Below the pieces are notes generated by a model. That model searched no databases. It was not told the origin of the DNA and saw nothing but the letters and a program-made list of their open reading frames with translations. Source: Ryuthela nishihirai (lineage: Eukaryota > Arthropoda > Arachnida > Araneae > Heptathelidae). From it: DNA of 64,000 bases. The position numbers and the translations under genes are program-made. Shown one piece after another: positions 1 to 10,510 of the stretch. The DNA is taken from assembly GCA_038380435.1 (NCBI GenBank), contig JAWZYU010000025.1, positions 48,430,691 through 48,494,690 of the forward strand, given 5' to 3'. Position 1 is the stretch's first letter, and every line of letters begins with the position of its first letter.

Positions 1-178
1 TTTTTTAGCAGACCATGTGCACATAATTTTTTTAATCCTTAATTTGAAGGTAAAAATTAGATATCAAATTAATTTTATTGATTTGAATGTGAGCAGTAAT
101 ATTAATTTTTTATTTAACAATTTGAACTATGTTAAAATGAAGTATTGTACCTTAAAACATTTTATTTTCTATGTGTAG

Positions 179-388
179 TTATTGTTCCTGGGCAGAGATT
201 ATCCCAAGGGTTATGAATACTTTCGAACTAGACTTCGAGTGGCATTCTTAAAGAATAAAGATGTGAAAGATCCTGCTCAACTGGAGATCCTTTTAACTAG
301 GGGTCAGTATATTATTAAGGAGCTGGAGGCACTGTATACATTGAAAAAATACAGAACTCTGAAGAAACGATATTATTCTGACCAGTAA
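179..388 (+). CDS. ETFRF1: ETFRF1 (LYRM5) orthologue, last coding exon
   Basis: This is the C-terminal part of a small LYR-motif mitochondrial protein. In the known family ETFRF1 binds electron transfer flavoprotein in the matrix and removes its FAD. The 69 codons start [11 protein letters not shown], contain FLKNKDV and KELEALY, and end [14 protein letters not shown] before TAA. That order and spacing is what I recall of animal ETFRF1, which is about 90 residues long. The exon is preceded by a splice acceptor (AG at 177-178) after a T-rich tract, and the frame enters in phase 0 with Leu at 179. The N-terminal exon with the LYR motif lies left of the window. The reading frame is intact, unlike everything else here. 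Identity is from recognition, not a search. Confidence 0.9.
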   Translation, partial: LLFLGRDYPKGYEYFRTRLRVAFLKNKDVKDPAQLEILLTRGQYIIKELEALYTLKKYRTLKKRYYSDQ

Positions 389-480
389 TATACTCATATA
401 AAGTTTATAACTGAAATGAGAACAGCACTTCAGAATTTGTATTTGATATTTTGTGCTAAATTTATTTACAATAAATCATT
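389..480 (+). other. ETFRF1 3' UTR with polyadenylation signal
   Basis: An AATAAA hexamer lies at 470-475, about 80 bases after the stop, so a very short 3' UTR is possible. A second AATAAA lies at 917-922 and could serve a longer transcript. Neither cleavage site is proven. Confidence 0.55.
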
Positions 481-960
481 ACTTACTTTTGCTGGATTAA
501 AGATGCTGCCTTAAAAAACAAGAAATTGTGTTACTATCCTGGATTTAATACAGGTGTAATTTTTTTGTATTCATGAATATTTGAGAATTAAAATGGAAAT
601 TTTTTTCATAAGAATTTCTTAAGATATGCTATTTATATTTAAACTATACAACTAACTTTACAATAGTTTGTCTCTATCTTTGTTTTAATGAAAACAAAAA
701 TACAATCAGACACATCATCAAAGTGCCTCACTACCCAATCTTTGCAAATAATTAAGCAAAAAAAAAAAAGCTGTAAATGCTTACTGTATTTGTTTAAGGT
801 ATAATAAAAACATTTAGTCACCCTGGATAGCATGGATGACTTATAATTCTCTTTTATGACTTAGTAGAGCTTTTGTTGTACTTAATTTATTTTCTATGTG
901 GCCATTGCTACTTATGAATAAAGGTTCTTTAACCCATAAAGTGTAAGAAGCTGGTTAATC
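481..960. other. AT-rich spacer or extended 3' UTR
   Basis: It holds only low-complexity A and T runs (poly-A near 758-769) and the second AATAAA. No coding signal is seen. Confidence 0.4.
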
Positions 961-999
961 AGTTTAAAAAAAAAATCGCTACAAATGTTACGGACAACT

Positions 1000-1365
1000 T
1001 CAGGATATTTTGAATTCTGTCAAGAAAGGAGATATTACCCTTGTTCTTGGTGACTTCAATGCCAAAGTTGGTACTGACTATGATCTTTGGGGAGGGGTGG
1101 GAGGCCCTTTTGGTATTGGTAGCTGCATTGGCAATGGACAACGTCTCCTACAGGTAAGTAAACCAGTGGATTCAGAATAACTAACACATATTACAAACAC
1201 TGCGACATACATAAGTACACATGGGTTTCACCCGATGGACTGCATAAGAATATGATTGATTATATATTAATTAACAGCAAATGGGCTAGTTCTGTTAGGA
1301 ATACCTGGTCATATAGGGGAGCTGAAATTGGATCTGACCATTACCTTGTTAAAAGTGTCTTGCAA
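1000..1365 (+). pseudogene. LINE-A endonuclease domain remnant
   Basis: The reading frames give LVLGDFNAKVG (about 1040-1072), then after a frameshift near 1165 YTWVSPDG, then IDYILIN and GSDHYLV. These are the GDFN, IDYI and SDH blocks of APE-type endonucleases that nick target DNA for target-primed reverse transcription. The N-terminal catalytic blocks are absent. The linker continues in one frame to 1749, where a second frameshift moves into the RT frame. It cannot make an active nuclease. Confidence 0.8.
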
Positions 1366-1723
1366 CTTAAACTTAAAAAGTGTTGTGCTAGGGTTAAAAA
1401 ATTTACCTTTAATACTGAAGCTCTGAAAGACCCAGTTATAGCTAAAGCTTACCATGATAGGTTACTTAGTCATTATGACAGTCATGGTTTGCTTAATACT
1501 GAAGTTGAGGAAGAATGGGACCATTTTAAACAGGCTTTTTTGGAAACTAACAGTACTCTTTTAGGGAAAAAGGAGCAGAGGAGGCAGAATTATTTAAGTG
1601 ATAAGGCACTTGAGCTCATTTCAGAAAGAAGGAACTGCAGGAATGTCCTTAATCAGTACCCTACTAGTCCTAATAGAAAGCATTACAGAGAGCTTAATAA
1701 ATGTGTAAAGGATCAGTTAGCTG

Positions 1724-3495
1724 TTGACAAGAATCTTTGGCTTGGCTGATAAAGCTGAGGAAGTAATTAGACAGCACAACAGCAGAGAGCTGTACCAGAC
1801 AGTTAATGTTTTGTGTGGTAGAAAACAGATAGGTATACAGGGATTGAAAGATAAACAAGGTACGGTTATAGAAGGTGAGGATTCTGTCATGGCTAGGTGG
1901 GCTGAGCATTTCAGTGATGTTCTAAACAATGTGGTTAATTCTACTCCCATTGTTTGCAATGATGATAGATGCATTGTTGGCTTTAATGTTGGCCCTATAA
2001 CACAATCTGAAGTTAGTTTGGCTATTTCTAAACTTACACTTCATAAATCCCCAGGGGTGGATGAAAATACTACGGAAATGCTTAGAGCTGGGAATGTTTC
2101 ATTTACCATTTGGATGATTGAAATTTTGAATAATTTTTATGATAAAGGCATGGTTCCTAAAGATTTTACCAGAGCTATTATTATCCCTATTTTCAAAAAA
2201 GGTCGCAGTTCTTGTGATAACTATAGGGGTATCAGCCTACTCTCTGTTCCAGGTAAAGTTCTTTCCATGATTGTGCTTAACAGAATTAAGAATCTGGTTG
2301 ACAGGCAATTGCGTGATGAGCAATGTGGATTCAGAAGTGGTAGGGGATGTGTGAATCAGATATTTTCACTTAGGCAGATTCTTGAGAAATATTTAGAGTT
2401 TCAGAAACCTTTGGTTGCTAGCTTTGTTGATTTCAGAAAGGCTTTCGACTCTGTTGATCGTCATTATTTGTGGTTGATTGTGAGATCATATGGTATACCA
2501 GACAAGTTAGTTAACATAATGAAAGTGCTCTATAATAATACTGAGTCGTGTGTGAGAGTTGGTAAGTCTTGTAGCAATTGGTTTAGCATTACTTCTGGTG
2601 TTCGACAAGGGTGCATTTTGTCTCCTTTTCTCTTTAGTTTGGTTGTTGATTATGTTATGCGAAATTCACTTCAAGGGAAAGATTTTGGCCTTAAATGGTC
2701 TGGAGATACGAAAATTTCTAATTTAGCCCTTTTGGCAAATGATGTTGATGAGATGAACTCTTTCATTCGAGCTGTTAATGAGACTGGTAGTAGAGTAGGT
2801 TTGGTTATAAACAGAGAGAAAGCTAAAGTGATGAAAATTGGTCAGGCAGGTTGTGATTCAGTTAATCTGAATGGTTGCAGTCTTGGGCAGGTGTCACAGT
2901 TTAATTATCTTGGGAGCTATATAACAGATACTGGTGATGTGCGGCATGAGATTAACAGACGAATAGGTATTGCTGCCGGGACTTTTAAGAATCTATGGAG
3001 ATTGTGGAGAAATAGGCGTATACACCTAAAGACTAAAATTAGACTGTATAATAGTTTGGTTCTTTCTAGGGTTAGTTATGGTAGTGAAACCTGGACGCTG
3101 TGTAAATAAGATAACAGGAAACTAGATGCTTTTGATTCTAGATGCTTATGCAGTATCTTGGGTATTAGGTGGTTTAACTTTGTAACTAATGATGAGGTTA
3201 GGCAAAGGAGTCTGCAACCTCCTTTAAGCAGCATATTGTGCAGAGAGAGACTCCTCTGGTTTTGCCATGTTGCCCGTATGGAAATTATAGATTGGCGAAT
3301 AGGGTTATGAACAGTGTGCCTAGAGGTCTCAGAAGGAGGGGGAGACCTAGGATGCGGTGGGCAGACAATGTCAAACAGGACCTTGTTAGAATTGGTGTAC
3401 AGTGGCCGGATGCAGCAGATGTAGCTCAGGACAGATATGCTTGGAGAATTAAACTGCGCGGTCTGGTTGGACCTCCGTACCCCATGGCTGCTTGA
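1724..3495 (+). pseudogene. LINE-A reverse transcriptase remnant
   Basis: An open frame at 1724-3109 carries RT blocks in order: IIPIFKKG, NYRGISLLS, EQCGFRSGRG, SFVDFRKAFDSVD (first catalytic Asp kept) and SGVRQGCILSPFLF. At the position of the usual Y/F-A-D-D box it reads ALLANDV, so the first Asp of the pair is Asn (codon AAT at 2738-2740). A TAA at 3107-3109 ends the frame within a conserved TLCK-DNRKLDAFD stretch. A frameshift near 3290 then leads to the basic tail RRRGRPRMRWADN. With a lost catalytic residue, one nonsense codon and at least two frameshifts, it is inactive. Confidence 0.9.
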
Positions 3496-3697
3496 GGATG
3501 ATGATGATGACAATTGAATGTGCAACATGTTTTTGTATGCTTAGCTATCCTTTTTTTTGTGTATTTTGTTCAGAATTTCAGATTTAAATGTTTCTTCTTT
3601 TGCATGTGATGTGACCTATTTCACTCATTAGTTGCTTCATAAGGCTCAGAATTTGAGTTTCTTTCAAAAAAAAAAAACCTGGCACTGTAAAGGTTAA

Positions 3698-3742
3698 GAA
3701 ATATATTATATATATATAATATAGTATATATATAATATAGTA
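3698..3742. repeat. TA-rich microsatellite
   Basis: Imperfect TATATA/TATAATATAG units follow the LINE-A tail and a short poly-A. Confidence 0.8.
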
Positions 3743-3845
3743 TTTGATACTCAACAATGCAGTGAAAATATGAAAGGTGAATTAAATGTAGATTACTGAA
3801 TAAATATTGTTTTCCAAACTGAAGTTAGAAAAAAGGAAGTTGCAA

Positions 3846-4130
3846 TCAGCTGTGCAGAGTGCACATTGTTCCAAGTTTGAGTCTCATTTGTGCCGGCCTT
3901 GAGATTTATCTCCACTAAACTCCCACCATGCCTTCAGTCAGTAGGGGACACTGATGGGCTTCGAAAGGCTGCCATTCGTCAGATAGCAGCCTTTCCAAGC
4001 CTGTTCCATACCTGTGCACGTTAAAGAACACACTTGATGGCAGGCTACCATTTGTTTCCTAACAGCTGTTCCAGTGGATCCCCCTCCCCCACCCTTCTCT
4101 GAGCCTTCAGGGTCCTTGTGTTACGTTTGA
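3846..4130 (+). mobile_element. SINE-A copy, tRNA-derived
   Basis: It starts with a decayed tRNA-like head (B-box-like AGTTTGAGTCTC), then a GAGATTTATCTC block and the central domain GGCTGCCATTCGTCAGATAG. It ends before the usual 3' tail. It is the plus-strand counterpart of the copies at 22049-22390, 35549-35912 and 58785-58965. SINEs carry an internal RNA polymerase III promoter and use LINE proteins to move. Confidence 0.75.
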
Positions 4131-4245
4131 TAGTTGTGTAATAAGTTATTAAATTATAAGGTAATGCTTCAGTAGTAAAGAATCATAGGATATGCCCTCT
4201 AGACATGGAACTCATGCAATAATAAGCTGAAAAAAAAATGAAAAT

Positions 4246-4390
4246 GATGGTGTAGTAGTTAGCATAACTGGTATGTTTCCAGGAGATGTGGGTTCAAATC
4301 CCACTTAGTTAACACATTGAGAATGGGCTAAACATTGTGTGCAAAACTGTGCTGCTCACAATCACTCTGAGGTAAAATAACCCAACCCTG
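4246..4390 (+). mobile_element. tRNA-derived SINE without the SINE-A central domain
   Basis: The head contains A-box-like TGGTGTAGTAGTTAGCA and B-box GGTTCAAATCC in tRNA spacing. The 3' part (about 4320-4390) matches the SINE-A tail: GGGCTAAACATTGTGTGCAAA, then CTCTGAGGTAAAATAA. This copy therefore joins a tRNA head directly to the shared tail. It is not called a tRNA gene because the acceptor stem does not pair and the sequence runs into the repeat body. Confidence 0.7.
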
Positions 4391-4399
4391 AGGCCTTTA

Positions 4400-4667
4400 A
4401 TCATGTTCATATCTTATTCGCCAATCTAAAGTTATGCATAGGCAATATGGCCAAACCAATGCAGTCTCTCTTTGCACAATAAGCTGCTCAAAGGAGATTG
4501 CCAACTCCTTTGCCTAACCTCATTGCTTACGAAGTGAAAACACCTGATGCTCAAAGTACTGCATAAGTATCTAGAATCAAAAACATAAAGTTTCCTGTTC
4601 TCTTGCTTACAAAGGGTCCAAGTTTTATACCATAACTAACCCTGGAAAGAACCAAACTATGTTACAG
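4400..4667 (-). mobile_element. LINE-A 3' fragment, downstream half of a split copy
   Basis: Its reverse complement matches the 3' coding part of the plus-strand LINE-A (about 3050-3300), for example the block that reads GGTTAGTTATGG in sense. The continuation lies at 8390-8580, and LINE-B sits between the halves. Confidence 0.8.
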
Positions 4668-4979
4668 GTTCAAGGTTCAATGAGTCTTAAGAACATGGTG
4701 AAATTTGCTTCCAATGAGAGGCTCCCTACACCAGTCACAACAGGAGGGCAAGAAAGCTGAGGCAGGAGAAACTGCCTTTCAGCTATCTAACGAAGCTATT
4801 AACTATACTAATCTCGTTAACATAGAAAAGAAATTATTAGACCTTGCAGAAGAGGCCAATGTTCTGAAAGAAAGCATGTTTGCAGCAGCTTCATGTTCCG
4901 GTGGTTACCAAAAAAGGGAAGTGATGGAATAGTCGGTGATACCGATATCATGAAGCTCCCAGAACAAAACTTCTCTTTC

Positions 4980-5149
4980 AGCATTGTGTTATCTAACCTG
5001 TTGTACAGGTTAGATAACAGTGTAGCTGATGTTATCGGGCCTGGTGAAAAGGAATGTTTCAAAGCCTCAAATGCAGAGATGAGTTCCTGCAAGGTGAAAG
5101 AATCGTCCACCCCAGAGCAGGACTGCTGGGGCATATCCTGATCAGTCAT
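4980..5149 (-). pseudogene. LINE-B start of reverse transcriptase
   Basis: The minus frame from 5149 reads FTLQELISAFEALKHSFSPG, the linker and first RT block (SPGPD-like) seen between endonuclease and RT in jockey-like LINEs. The palm domain with FADD is absent, so about 1.5 kb has been deleted. A hairpin (TCTAACCTG/CAGGTTAGA, near 4991-5019) sits at the apparent deletion edge. Confidence 0.6.
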
Positions 5150-5579
5150 CGGTGGGCCAGGTAGAATGGAGGTGAAGTCCCCAAGGAGACATTACCTGTG
5201 GTCACTAAATCCTCCCCACTGGTCAACGCAAGGTTGTGGGAAGAGAGTAGGCTGCGACTTTCCCAGAAGTGAAAACATTAATGCTGGAGCAGGATTGCTA
5301 CCCAAACCTTTCACTGCAGTTCAGGTACCTTCTGATCGCACCATTCTTCTTGCATGGAGAATGCAACGCAGGAGCAAGGATGGGGACAGGTGCACCTTTT
5401 TGCTTGACAGCAAATGATGCGAAGTCACTTGTAGTGAATATTAGGAGGGGAAGATGCCTGGTGTCGAGATTGTAGCAGTGAGTGCGTCTGACACAGATCT
5501 GTAGCATCAATGGCTTCAGACGAGAGCTGTCAGTCAGTAAGCTTCGACGTTCTTGGAGCTGCAAGTCCCTTGGGAAGCA

Positions 5580-6210
5580 AGATGTGCAGCAGCAAGTGGT
5601 CTGTCCCAGGTGTCAGGATCAGTCCACACCAAGGAACTGGGTAAATTCTTTGACCAATGCAGGAAGAACAGAGAGTGAGGTCAATGGAGCTGTAGGTACT
5701 CGTAGGTTTGTAGAATGTGGGCAAGCCATCGTTAGCGATAAAGAGATTGTGCTACAAGATGACATTCTCGATATCCTCCCCTCTCTGATCATAAAGTCTC
5801 CAACCCAGGATGGACTGTGGGCATTAAGGTTCCCACAGAGAATCCAGGGCAGTGGGCACTGCTAAAGAATATCCTGTAAGATGGATACAGGAAAGGCAGT
5901 GGAAGGCCGGATGTAACAGGATATCTAGGTGATATCGTGGCTGTTCAGTCAGATGCAGCATGCTACGAAGTCACTGTTCGCATCAGTGAAAGTGGGATCA
6001 ATAGCATAAAGCGTGGCATTGTGCACAAGAAACGCCACACTGCGGGAAAGTGGATGACTTTTGCTCGTGTGCAAAATATAGGGTTAGAAGACATTGATCA
6101 GGGAGGTTGGCTTCAGATAAAGCAAGGATGGGAACTTGCATGTTGGTGATGTCCCTAAGGTCAGCGGTCTTGCTCCTTAAGCTCTTGCAGTTCCACTGTA
6201 AGATCGTGGG
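5580..6210 (-). pseudogene. LINE-B endonuclease remnant
   Basis: The minus strand reads ILQWNCKSLRSKTADL from about 6204, followed by ILALSEANL. These are the first APE endonuclease blocks (Asn of QWN, Glu of SEA-type). The C-terminal blocks follow at about 5724-5590 as PTFYKPTSTYSSIDLTLCS and GTDHLLL, corresponding to the SDH box. The frames between are shifted. It lies directly after ORF1, as expected for ORF2 of a jockey-type LINE. Confidence 0.8.
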
Positions 6211-6347
6211 CATGCTAGACACTCCAGTAGCCATGTTCATAGTCTGGGACCTACGAAGAAACCTAGGAGAAAAGCTAGCAAATCCACAAAGTGCCAAATG
6301 AGGGAAGCCAGCTGATTGAAGATCATCAAAGTCTAGGTCGTGATTCC

Positions 6348-7860
6348 TCAGAGAAAGTAGAAGTAACGATCTTGATGACATCCATGAGTAGAGAGAGAAA
6401 GGGGTAGGAGGAGAGTGTTTTTTGTGGTCCTTCCGGAATCCAGTTGCGTCAAGGAGGATGAGGGCTCCTTCAGATCAGGCCGATGAGCAGCCCTGCTCTT
6501 CTTTGTCCTCTTTACCTTCCTGGCCTGAATGGGACAGGAGTCTGCCTCAGAGGTTGCAGCAGAATCCTGCACCATGGAGGTACTTGCAGTACAGGTAGCC
6601 TCAGGAACTGGAGCAGAGGGCATTACCTCAAGAAGGGTAACGATAGGGGCCAGAGGAGAGGAACAGCAGTGGGTGCCTGTGCTTCAAGTACAGGCATCTC
6701 TTCTGGCACTACTTCCATGGCAGCAGCAAAGCTAACCGAGGGGCCAAAGAGGCACCGGCTGCACAGGGCCTTCCTAGGTGTGTGTGTGTGGGGGGGGGGA
6801 TCACCACAAAGCTCAGAAGAAAGATCTTCCAAAGCTTGGTGCTGGCTGTAGAGTGGACAGGACCAATGGCTTCCTTCTTCCTATCATAGGCAAACTTCCT
6901 GGTCCGGCACCCAGAAAAGGTGGTGGCATGGGGCCCAGCGTGCTTGCACTGCTTGTTGGAGTGAGGCCCACTGTAGCACTTACACCAGACGGATTTTATG
7001 CAGTTTGCAATGTCCCTGAAGTGGCACTGAGGAGGAGCCTTGGTATACAGTTTCACAGGGATCCTGTAGAACCTGAGGACAATGTTCCCAGGTAAGGAGA
7101 ATTCATCAAAGGTAAGGACTACCTTCTTAAGGGAAATCTTGTTGACTCCAGAATCAAAGGGAAGACAGCAGTACATATGGGGGATCGCTATCACTCTCTG
7201 ATCCGAGACCGCATCAGGATCGGCTCATCAGAGAGGGAGGTGTCAATAACTTCAATGAGGCCCACGGCTGACAGTAGGAGGGTAAATCACAGTTACAGGG
7301 ATACCCAGAATGGAGGTAGTGGCTAGGAGCATATCTGAAAGGTCTTGGCAGTCGACTTTGACAAGTAGGCTTCCTGTCTCCATATAAGACGACTACAATC
7401 CATTTGCTGATAATCTTGACTATCTCAACAGAGATGGGGTTTGGTTGTAGGAGCTGAGGGGCTGTGAGTTGCCCACAGACACAATAAGTGGGAAAGGAAT
7501 GGCTACTCTTTTTGCAGCTCACAATGACAAATCCATCATCATGGATCTCGGGCACCATGTTATCAACATCTATAACACTGGAGAGGTCAATGAGCAGCTG
7601 CTTGTCCTCAGGTGTATCTGCCAGTGGAGGGCGTAGCTGCAGCACTATCAGGGGCAGCTGAAATCACAGCAGCAGCACCAGCCACAGGCCTTGTCAGGCA
7701 GTTGAGGCACAGGGGAAGGCATTGCCGGGGATAGCAGAGGAAGCACCCGGACAATGTTGGTACCAGTAGAGGTGGGCACATCACTCTTAAAAGCAGAAGT
7801 GGAGGGAGCTGACACCTCAGAGAAAGTGCCTGAGGTAATGGTAGAAGTCTTACCACTCTG
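6348..7860 (-). pseudogene. LINE-B ORF1 (Gag-like nucleic-acid-binding protein) remnant
   Basis: Several minus-strand frames together form an ORF1-like protein. One (7194-6709) holds VVLTFDEFSLPGNIVLRF, then CYSGPHSNKQCKHAGPH, a Cys/His-rich stretch like the CCHC knuckles of jockey-superfamily Gag-like proteins. A basic segment (KVKRTKKSRAAH) follows near 6530. Such proteins bind the element RNA. The frame is broken at least three times (near 7610-7645, 7200 and 6620-6710), and a G run lies at 6790-6799. The family call rests on layout and the knuckle region. Confidence 0.7.
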
Positions 7861-8389
7861 AAACAGTGGAGAGACCCAGTGCTTCAGAGAAAGTGCCTGG
7901 ACCTGGCATACACAGGGACCTTAGAAGAGTTGGCACTAGGCACAGAGTTTGAGTGCGTACGGCAAGATTTTTTATCTGGAAAAAAGGTAGCAGGCATCCA
8001 TCCTTTCTCTAGAATATGTTTTGCATGTCCATAGCGACAAGTTACTAGCTGTAGCAGGCTTCTCAGTAAGGCGAGAAGCAGGCACTGTGATTACAATGCA
8101 CTTAGTCGAGGTTCTCTTAGGATAGGGGTCCAACCCCAAGATGCCAGGAGAGGTGATAGATCTCCTTTCTTCCTACTGAAGCCAAGAGGAGAACGCATCA
8201 TTATATCACGAAACAAACGGATCCCTGGGAGAGAATCATTAAGCAAAGCAAGTACACAAAAAACTCTAATAGCAGGCAAACTAACTAACAAAGGAAATAA
8301 AGAATTGTACTAACCACAGACACAGAAAATGACTCTGAAATAAACACAAAAAAATTACAATAGAAAAAGAGTTGAAGAAGCACTTACCA

Positions 8390-8580
8390 GACTATTTTAC
8401 AGTCTAATTTTAGTCTTTAAGTGCATACACCTATTTCTCCATTCTCTAAAGATTCTTAAAGGTCGCAGCAGCAATTTCTGTTCTCTTTATCTCATGCCAC
8501 ACATCACCAGTATCTGTTAAATTGCTCCCAAGATAATTAAACCCAGAGACACTGTTGTGCTCAAGACAAACAACTCAAAA
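8390..8580 (-). mobile_element. LINE-A fragment, upstream half of the split copy
   Basis: In sense (minus) it matches plus-strand LINE-A at about 2880-3060, including the block encoding FNYLGS and TDTGDV. It stops at the LINE-B insertion point, and the matching sequence resumes at 4667. Confidence 0.8.
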
Positions 8581-9112
8581 CTAAAGATGGCCTAGTTTAG
8601 TGTCCGCGAAGTAGTGGAGCATATCACGTCTTCTACTACTACCTTTTTTTTCGTTTTCATCGTGATCATTAGGAGTAGTGTTATCACATCCTTGTAATAT
8701 TTCTGCGAGATTTCTGTAATTTGTTTAGCATATTTCTTTAATGAATTCTGCTAAACCTTTTTAACTAGATTCTTTAAACCTTTCCTTCTTTTCTGAAATA
8801 TTAACTGTTGCAATATTAGTTGATTAGAAATGAGGGTTTCTTTTGCTTGATTGGGATCACTGTTGGTAGTGGTTGCAGATTTCCAATATGTGCTGTAGGG
8901 GTTTCCATCTGTTCCCTATTTTTGTTTCACTTTTCATTGTTTTTTCTGTCTGTTCATCAGTTTTCCCGACTGCTTCTTCTGTTTGGGGATTTATGTTATT
9001 TTAAAGTGTATCTGCATAGGTATTTTGGGCTTCTTTGTGTGAACTTGGGGCAGTCGCCGATTACACGCAATTCTTGTCAACACCACCGACGGAGACATAT
9101 CACTCTGCAGTA
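8581..9112. other. Unassigned spacer
   Basis: T-rich unique sequence with an open frame of about 97 codons at 8820-9113 that resembles nothing known to me. It becomes more CpG-rich toward the Tc1 boundary. Confidence 0.3.
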
Positions 9113-10006
9113 GTGTGTGGTGGCAATGAAAGTTTCGATATTTAGATAAGCTCAACGGACAAAAAATCGGTCACCCCTGGCTGAATGTCAAATAATGGCG
9201 CATAACACCTCCGTGTGACCGAAGAAGAGCCAAAATCTTTTCTGGCATGGATGCCACCAGTGTGTGGATGGAGTGCAGATCAATATTCATAAACTCTTCC
9301 AGCAGCAAATGCCACATATTGGCTGAATGGCTGTGACGGTGCTTCACACGTTGCACCAAATAGTCCCACAAATTTTCTATGGGATTCAAATCCGGGGATT
9401 TGCTGGGCTAGTCGAGATGTTCGAAGGCTTCAGAATGCTTGTCATGCAATCCGACACACTTCGAGCCCTGTGCACGTGACAATTGTCATCTTAGAAGACT
9501 AGGGTATCCTGGTGTTCACTGTGGAGATGCTGCACAAAAGGCAACATGTGGTGTTCCAGTAGCTCCATATAGCCATTCTGGTTCAAGTGTGACGTCACTG
9601 CAACCGAAGGACCCATTTCCTCGTACATGAAACATCCTCAGAATATCATGGAGCCTCCTCCAACTTGAACAGAATCTTGCACACAGTCCTGCATGGAAGG
9701 CTTCATGCGGCTTACGATGTACCCATTGTCTCGCATCATTCGAGTACAAGCAAAAACGTGACTCATCCTACCAGATCACGTGCTTCCAAGAGCCGATAGT
9801 CCAGTCTTTGTGGTGCGTGCCCACTGCAGCCTTGTGCACAGCTGTTAACATAGGTCTCTTCCATGGTACTCTGCTCCAGATATTTATGACATGCACTTCG
9901 GAAACAGCTGGTTGTAGGCCTGCATTGACTGACTGGAGTAATTCCTGTCTCATTTCAAAGTGGTTTACTCTAACAGTGTGTGACACACTGCAGTGGTAAC
10001 TGTTAA

Positions 10007-10301
10007 AAATAATTTAAAATTCTCTGTCATTGAGCAATAAAATTTTAGACTTTATCCTTCAAACTATTTGCATGTTTAAAGTTCTTAAGAGAAAACACAG
10101 AAGCTTTTCAGAGCAAGGACAGAACTCCGTCTTCAGTGAAGTGATGCTATGTATTACATGTAATCACTTCACTGAAGACGGAGCACTGTCCTTGCTCCAA
10201 AAAGTTTCTGAGTTTTCTCCTAAAAACTTTTAACATGCAAATGGTTTGAAGGATAAACTCTAAAATTTTATTGCTCAAAGACAGAGAATTTTAAATTATT
10301 T
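10007..10301. mobile_element. Palindromic MITE with TTAA target duplication
   Basis: The whole 295 bp folds on itself. The outer 5' arm begins AAATAATTTAAAATTCTCTG, and the 3' arm ends with its reverse complement. The inner arms CTTCACTGAAGACGGAG and CTCCGTCTTCAGTGAAG meet at a loop of about 25 bases around 10150. TTAA lies directly outside both ends (10003-10006 and 10302-10305). TTAA targets are known for piggyBac and Kolobok families, so it is probably a non-autonomous relative of one of these. It has no coding capacity. Confidence 0.8.
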
Positions 10302-10334
10302 TTAATTAATTTCTGAGCAAGAAAAAATAAAAAA

Positions 10335-10510
10335 AATACCCCCTCAAGCAGCTGCTTGCCACAGAGGTCTGACAGGAGCCTGTCAGTTTATATGCTACAG
10401 TAGTAGATTTGAGAGGATGGCAGGACCTCAGCAGAAAAACGACACACACATCCATGCCTAATCCGGGGCTCGAACCCAGGTCCCTTAGATCAGTAGCCAG
10501 GTCTTTTTAA
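10335..10510 (-). mobile_element. SINE-B copy
   Basis: On the minus strand the tRNA-like head carries B-box GGTTCGAGCCCCGG. The body holds TTTTTCTGCTGAGGTCCTGC, and the 3' end reads CTGTGGCAAGCAGCTGCTTG. The A-box half of the head is cut short near 10503. It lies inside Tc1-1. Confidence 0.82.

Larger units (their letters stand above)
961..3511 (+). mobile_element. RTE-like non-LTR retrotransposon (LINE-A), 5' truncated and decayed
   Basis: The element carries, in order, an APE-type endonuclease, a linker, a reverse transcriptase and a basic C-terminal region, all on the plus strand. It ends in a GATGATGATGATGA run at about 3495-3511, a short tail typical of RTE-like LINEs. The endonuclease N-terminus is missing, so the 5' end is truncated near 961. 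No convincing target duplication was found. Segments of the same family recur on the minus strand at 4400-4667 and 8390-8580. The RTE placement rests on the endonuclease motif YTWVSPDG..IDYI and the RT order. CR1-like or another APE clade is the alternative. Confidence 0.85.
4668..8389 (-). mobile_element. Jockey-like LINE (LINE-B) inserted in a LINE-A copy, internally deleted
   Basis: On the minus strand the order is ORF1 with a zinc-knuckle-like region (7860-6348), endonuclease (6210-5580), and the start of RT (about 5150-4980). The rest of RT is missing, and a non-coding 3' part ends at 4668. The 3' end reads as two heptamers of TTGAACC, a simple tail like those of jockey and CR1 relatives. 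Both junctions carry a near-identical 13-bp sequence, ACTATGTTACAG at 4656-4667 and GACTATTTTACAG at 8390-8402, within LINE-A sequence. That is a target-site duplication and shows LINE-B arrived second. Confidence 0.85.

Noticed and set aside
3076..3528. 150-codon minus-strand frame with a Ser run
   Set aside because: It is antisense to the LINE-A 3' coding end. The Ser run comes from the ATG-repeat tail read backwards.
4246..4320. Genuine tRNA gene
   Set aside because: A and B boxes are present but no paired acceptor stem or proper anticodon arm is visible, and a SINE body follows. The same holds for 11325, 35910 (minus), 40851 and 59940.
6483..6851. Plus-strand open frames of up to 122 codons across LINE-B
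   Set aside because: They are antisense shadows of the minus-strand ORF1, which has recognisable motifs.
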